Shown here: positions 33,611 through 36,086 of the stretch, one piece after another | Layout of the letters: every line of letters begins with the position of its first letter | Numbering within the stretch: position 1 is the stretch's first letter | Assembly: GCA_020628145.1 (NCBI GenBank) | Contig: JAHDFN010000004.1 | Coordinates: forward strand, 11,978-48,063 | Length of the DNA: 36,086 nt | Source of the DNA: Saprospiraceae bacterium | GTDB lineage: Bacteria > Bacteroidota > Bacteroidia > Chitinophagales > Saprospiraceae | Direction of reading: 5' to 3' | Notes under the pieces: generated by a model | Seen by the model: only the letters and a program-made list of their open reading frames with translations | Databases searched by the model: none | Told to the model about the DNA's origin: nothing | Translations under genes and position numbers: made by a program

Positions 33611-34669
33611 ATGAAGTTGTCGAGTTTTGATTTTGAATTGCCGGATGAATTGGTTGCCAAATATCCGGCAAAAGAAAGGGATGAATCCCGATTAATGGTT
33701 GTTCATCGTGATACCGGTAAGATAGAGCATAAGGTATTCAAGGATGTTATCAATTATTTTGATGAAGGTGATGTTATGGTGTTTAACAACACCAAAGTCT
33801 TTCCGGCCCGACTATTCGGTAAAAAGGAAAAAACAGGAGCCAATATCGAAGTTTTCCTTCTAAGGGAATTGAATCATGATGCACGTCTTTGGGACGTATT
33901 AGTCGATCCTGCTAGAAAAATCAGGGTCGGTAATAAACTTTATTTTACCGATGAAGATGAAATGGAAGCCCTGATCGCAGAGGTTGTCGATAATACGACT
34001 TCAAGAGGCCGGACCATCCGTTTCCTTTTTGATGGTACAGATGACGAATTCAATCGTGATTTGTTCAAATTAGGGAAAACACCTTTACCTAAATATATCA
34101 ATAGAGATGCCGAACCGATTGATAGGGAACGTTATCAAACAATATATGCCAAGGAAATAGGAGCCGTAGCTGCTCCAACGGCCGGTTTGCATTTCAGCCA
34201 CCACCTCATGAAACGATTCGAATTATTGGGTGTCGATTTTGCAGAATTAACACTTCATATTGGTCTAGGTACTTTCAGGAATATTGAAGTTGAGGATTTG
34301 TCCAAACATAAAATGGATGCCGAATATTTCAAAATAGAACAGAAGGCAGCAGATATTGTTAATCAGGCCAAAAAAGCCAAGAAAAGAATATGTACGGTAG
34401 GAACGACCTGTGTTAGATCCGTTGAATCGGCCGTCTCGGCAGACATGTATCTGAAACAGGCGGAAGGTTGGACCAATAAGTTCATCTACCCACCATATGA
34501 TTTTCAGATTTCCAACGCTATGATTACCAATTTCCACCTGCCTAAATCCAGTCTTGTCATTATGATTTGTGCTTTTGGTGGTTATGATTTGATCATGAAG
34601 GCATATGAAGAAGCGATCAAGGAAAAATACCGCTTCTTTAGTTATGGTGATGCCATGCTCATCTTGTAA
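33611..34669 (+). CDS. queA: tRNA preQ1(34) S-adenosylmethionine ribosyltransferase-isomerase
   Basis: A 352-residue cytoplasmic enzyme that transfers and isomerises the ribosyl group of SAM onto preQ1 at tRNA position 34, the epoxyqueuosine step of queuosine synthesis. Full length for QueA. Recognisable blocks are [20 protein letters not shown] at the start, [34 protein letters not shown] and [10 protein letters not shown] clean terminator follows. Other queuosine genes are not in the window. Confidence 0.97.
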   Translation: MKLSSFDFELPDELVAKYPAKERDESRLMVVHRDTGKIEHKVFKDVINYFDEGDVMVFNNTKVFPARLFGKKEKTGANIEVFLLRELNHDARLWDVLVDPARKIRVGNKLYFTDEDEMEALIAEVVDNTTSRGRTIRFLFDGTDDEFNRDLFKLGKTPLPKYINRDAEPIDRERYQTIYAKEIGAVAAPTAGLHFSHHLMKRFELLGVDFAELTLHIGLGTFRNIEVEDLSKHKMDAEYFKIEQKAADIVNQAKKAKKRICTVGTTCVRSVESAVSADMYLKQAEGWTNKFIYPPYDFQISNAMITNFHLPKSSLVIMICAFGGYDLIMKAYEEAIKEKYRFFSYGDAMLIL

Positions 34670-34704
34670 CAATCCGATATAATTTGGCGTTTAAATTATA
34701 TATA

Positions 34705-34736
34705 GGAGTCCTGTGGAATCCCACAGGACTTTTTTT
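34705..34736 (+). terminator. Rho-independent terminator of queA
   Basis: A 10-bp perfect stem (34707-34716 with 34721-34730), loop AATC, then seven T (34730-34736). Confidence 0.93.
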
Positions 34737-34791
34737 GCCTTTTGCCATAATGAAAGATGAATATTGACGTTACTTTGGAAATACCTATTCT

Positions 34792-35967
34792 ATGATAAGG
34801 CTACTGACTGTTTTTTTCTTTTCAATCTTTTTTTCTTTTTATAATATCACCAATGCAGCCGAAATCCATATCGATTTCTATGGCGAATCTATCGGCATAG
34901 AATATGATCCGGTAATGGTGGCCACTTACAAAGGTGGACTGTTGAATGAACAGGATATAGAAAAAGCCTACAAGATTCTTGAAGAAAGGGATTTTTCTAT
35001 TTTTCTTCATTCACTCCGGAATGCACGACTCAATTACCACCTGAACGATTGGCTTTATTCCAAATTGATGTTCGAAGTGTTGGAAAAGACCTGTAAAGGC
35101 AGATCGGATAGGTTCAGGAATATGTTGGTATGGATTACCCTGGCCAAATCCGGTTTTGATGCTCGTGCAACATTTACTCGCTCAGAACTGTATGTCAATG
35201 TCGCAACACGGGAAGAAGTTTTCGAATCCCCTATGTATGATGATAGAGGCAAGAGTTTTGCCAATCTTTCAGTCCTTTTGGAGAAAGGGAGGGATGTGGT
35301 TGTAGTATATGGTGTCAAGCATATACCCAATACTGGGGGAAGGGATTTTTCGTTTAAATTGGAACATAAGCCCCGGCTTCAATCTCGCATTCAACGTTTT
35401 TCCTATGAATTCGATTTTAAAGGGGAAAGGAAAAGGTTATTTGCCGATGTTAATCGGACATTCATTGATATAATGGAGGAATATCCGAATTTTGACGAAA
35501 TAGACTATGTGACGACTCCTTTTTCAGATGCTTTGAGGAATTCCCTTTTACCCGAATTGAAAAGGGAAATCAGAGGAATGGGAGAAAAGGAAAAAATGGA
35601 GTTTTTGGTTACGTTCACTAGGCTGGGATTGACCTACGGTTCTGATAAAAAGACTTTTGGTAATAAGAACAGACCGCTTACCGCAGAAGAAGCATTGTAC
35701 TATCCCGCAGTGGATTGTGAAGATAAGGTCGCCGTTATCTATAATCTCGTCAAGGAACTTACACCCAACCGGGCGGTAGTTCTGGCTTTACCGGATCATC
35801 TTTCTTTTGCCGTAGAATTGAGCCAGCCTTTTGGAGTAACCTATCGTTACAAAGGAAAACAATACACGATATGCGATCCTACCGGCCCGGAGAGTACCTG
35901 CGAAATCGGCATATTTCCGGAAAATAGGAATATCCGAAGGGCAGAAGTATTGGGGGAGTTGAAATAG
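34792..35967 (+). CDS. Secreted protein with transglutaminase-like Cys-His-Asp motif
   Basis: A 391-residue exported protein. A signal peptide spans 1-23 (hydrophobic run, NITNAAE). The middle has MLVWITLAKSGFDAR and ELYVNVATREEVF, then FKLEHKPRLQSRIQRFSYEF. The C-terminal part has Cys309 in AVDCEDKVAVIYNLVKEL, His336 in LPDHLSFAVEL and Asp362 in TICDPTGPES, in the order and spacing of the transglutaminase/papain-like triad. This supports a transglutaminase-like cysteine protease or cross-linking fold. The substrate and activity are unknown. It stands alone: upstream is the queA terminator, downstream about 50 bases before the next promoter. Confidence 0.72.
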   Translation: MIRLLTVFFFSIFFSFYNITNAAEIHIDFYGESIGIEYDPVMVATYKGGLLNEQDIEKAYKILEERDFSIFLHSLRNARLNYHLNDWLYSKLMFEVLEKTCKGRSDRFRNMLVWITLAKSGFDARATFTRSELYVNVATREEVFESPMYDDRGKSFANLSVLLEKGRDVVVVYGVKHIPNTGGRDFSFKLEHKPRLQSRIQRFSYEFDFKGERKRLFADVNRTFIDIMEEYPNFDEIDYVTTPFSDALRNSLLPELKREIRGMGEKEKMEFLVTFTRLGLTYGSDKKTFGNKNRPLTAEEALYYPAVDCEDKVAVIYNLVKELTPNRAVVLALPDHLSFAVELSQPFGVTYRYKGKQYTICDPTGPESTCEIGIFPENRNIRRAEVLGELK

Positions 35968-36017
35968 TGTAATTTTAAATGCTTGATTATCAGCAATGTA
36001 TGCTTCTGGTAAAAAAG

Positions 36018-36048
36018 TTGTAATATATAATTGCAATGCTTACATTTG
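36018..36048 (+). promoter_or_regulatory. Promoter of a gene beyond the right edge
   Basis: TTG (36018-36020), 20 bases, TACATTTG (36041-36048): a near-ideal Bacteroidota promoter. No gene start is seen in the remaining 38 bases. Confidence 0.65.
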
Positions 36049-36086
36049 CGGCGAAATTATAGGCAGAATATTTGTAAGTGAATATT

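Overview
The window looks like chromosome of a Bacteroidota bacterium, most likely from the Saprospiria/Lewinella side of the phylum. Three things point there. The promoters fit the Bacteroidota -33/-7 type (TTG, about 20 bases, TAnnTTTG). There is a subtilase with a type IX secretion (T9SS) C-terminal sorting domain. There are also a DUF5916 protein, outer-membrane beta-barrels and a BlaI/M56 pair of Bacteroidota style. The genus is inference. No tRNA, rRNA, CRISPR array, transposase, integrase or phage gene was recognised.

Layout. 1-4.1 kb (minus strand): an N-acetylmuramoyl-L-alanine amidase cut by the window edge, a TlpA-like thioredoxin, a divergent sigma-70-region-2-like protein and an ALDH7-type aldehyde dehydrogenase. 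4.4-7.3 kb (plus): two tandem membrane histidine kinases with no response regulator nearby. 7.4-10.6 kb (plus): a BlaI/MecI-type repressor overlapping by 4 bp an M56 (BlaR1-like) membrane peptidase whose C-terminus carries nine 29/31-residue 'HG(V/I)' repeats. The repressor promoter has two near-identical palindromes 20 bp apart, covering the -33 box and the spacer. 10.9-13.6 kb: a DUF5916 outer-membrane protein behind a hairpin-rich leader. 13.8-15.2 kb (minus): an L-type-lectin-like secreted protein and a small membrane protein. 15.7-19.2 kb (plus): a tight housekeeping operon glyS - rluF-like - lptB - zinc-ribbon protein. It is preceded by a strong terminator that belongs to no visible gene.

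19.3-21.3 kb: terC (minus), then a YjbR-family gene and phosphatidylserine decarboxylase (plus). 21.4-22.2 kb: a secreted Cys/Lys-rich protein built from a 321-nt tandem duplication. 22.6-23.2 kb (minus): an outer-membrane barrel. 23.4-26.5 kb (plus): three small membrane proteins and a TMTC-like multi-TM/TPR protein. 26.6-32.0 kb (plus): a PBP4-type D,D-carboxypeptidase and a T9SS-exported S8 peptidase. 32.1-33.4 kb (minus): a MacB/FtsX-type permease. 33.6-36.0 kb (plus): queA and a secreted protein with a transglutaminase-like Cys-His-Asp arrangement. A good promoter at the right edge points to a gene outside the window.

The general theme is core metabolism and translation mixed with envelope functions: wall remodelling (amidase, PBP4), LPS export (lptB), phospholipid synthesis (psd), secreted enzymes and membrane sensing. 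The most system-like locus is the BlaI/M56 pair. Its operator and promoter can be read directly, its protease has an unusual repeat domain, and no beta-lactamase is nearby. Positions were counted by hand and no searches were run.
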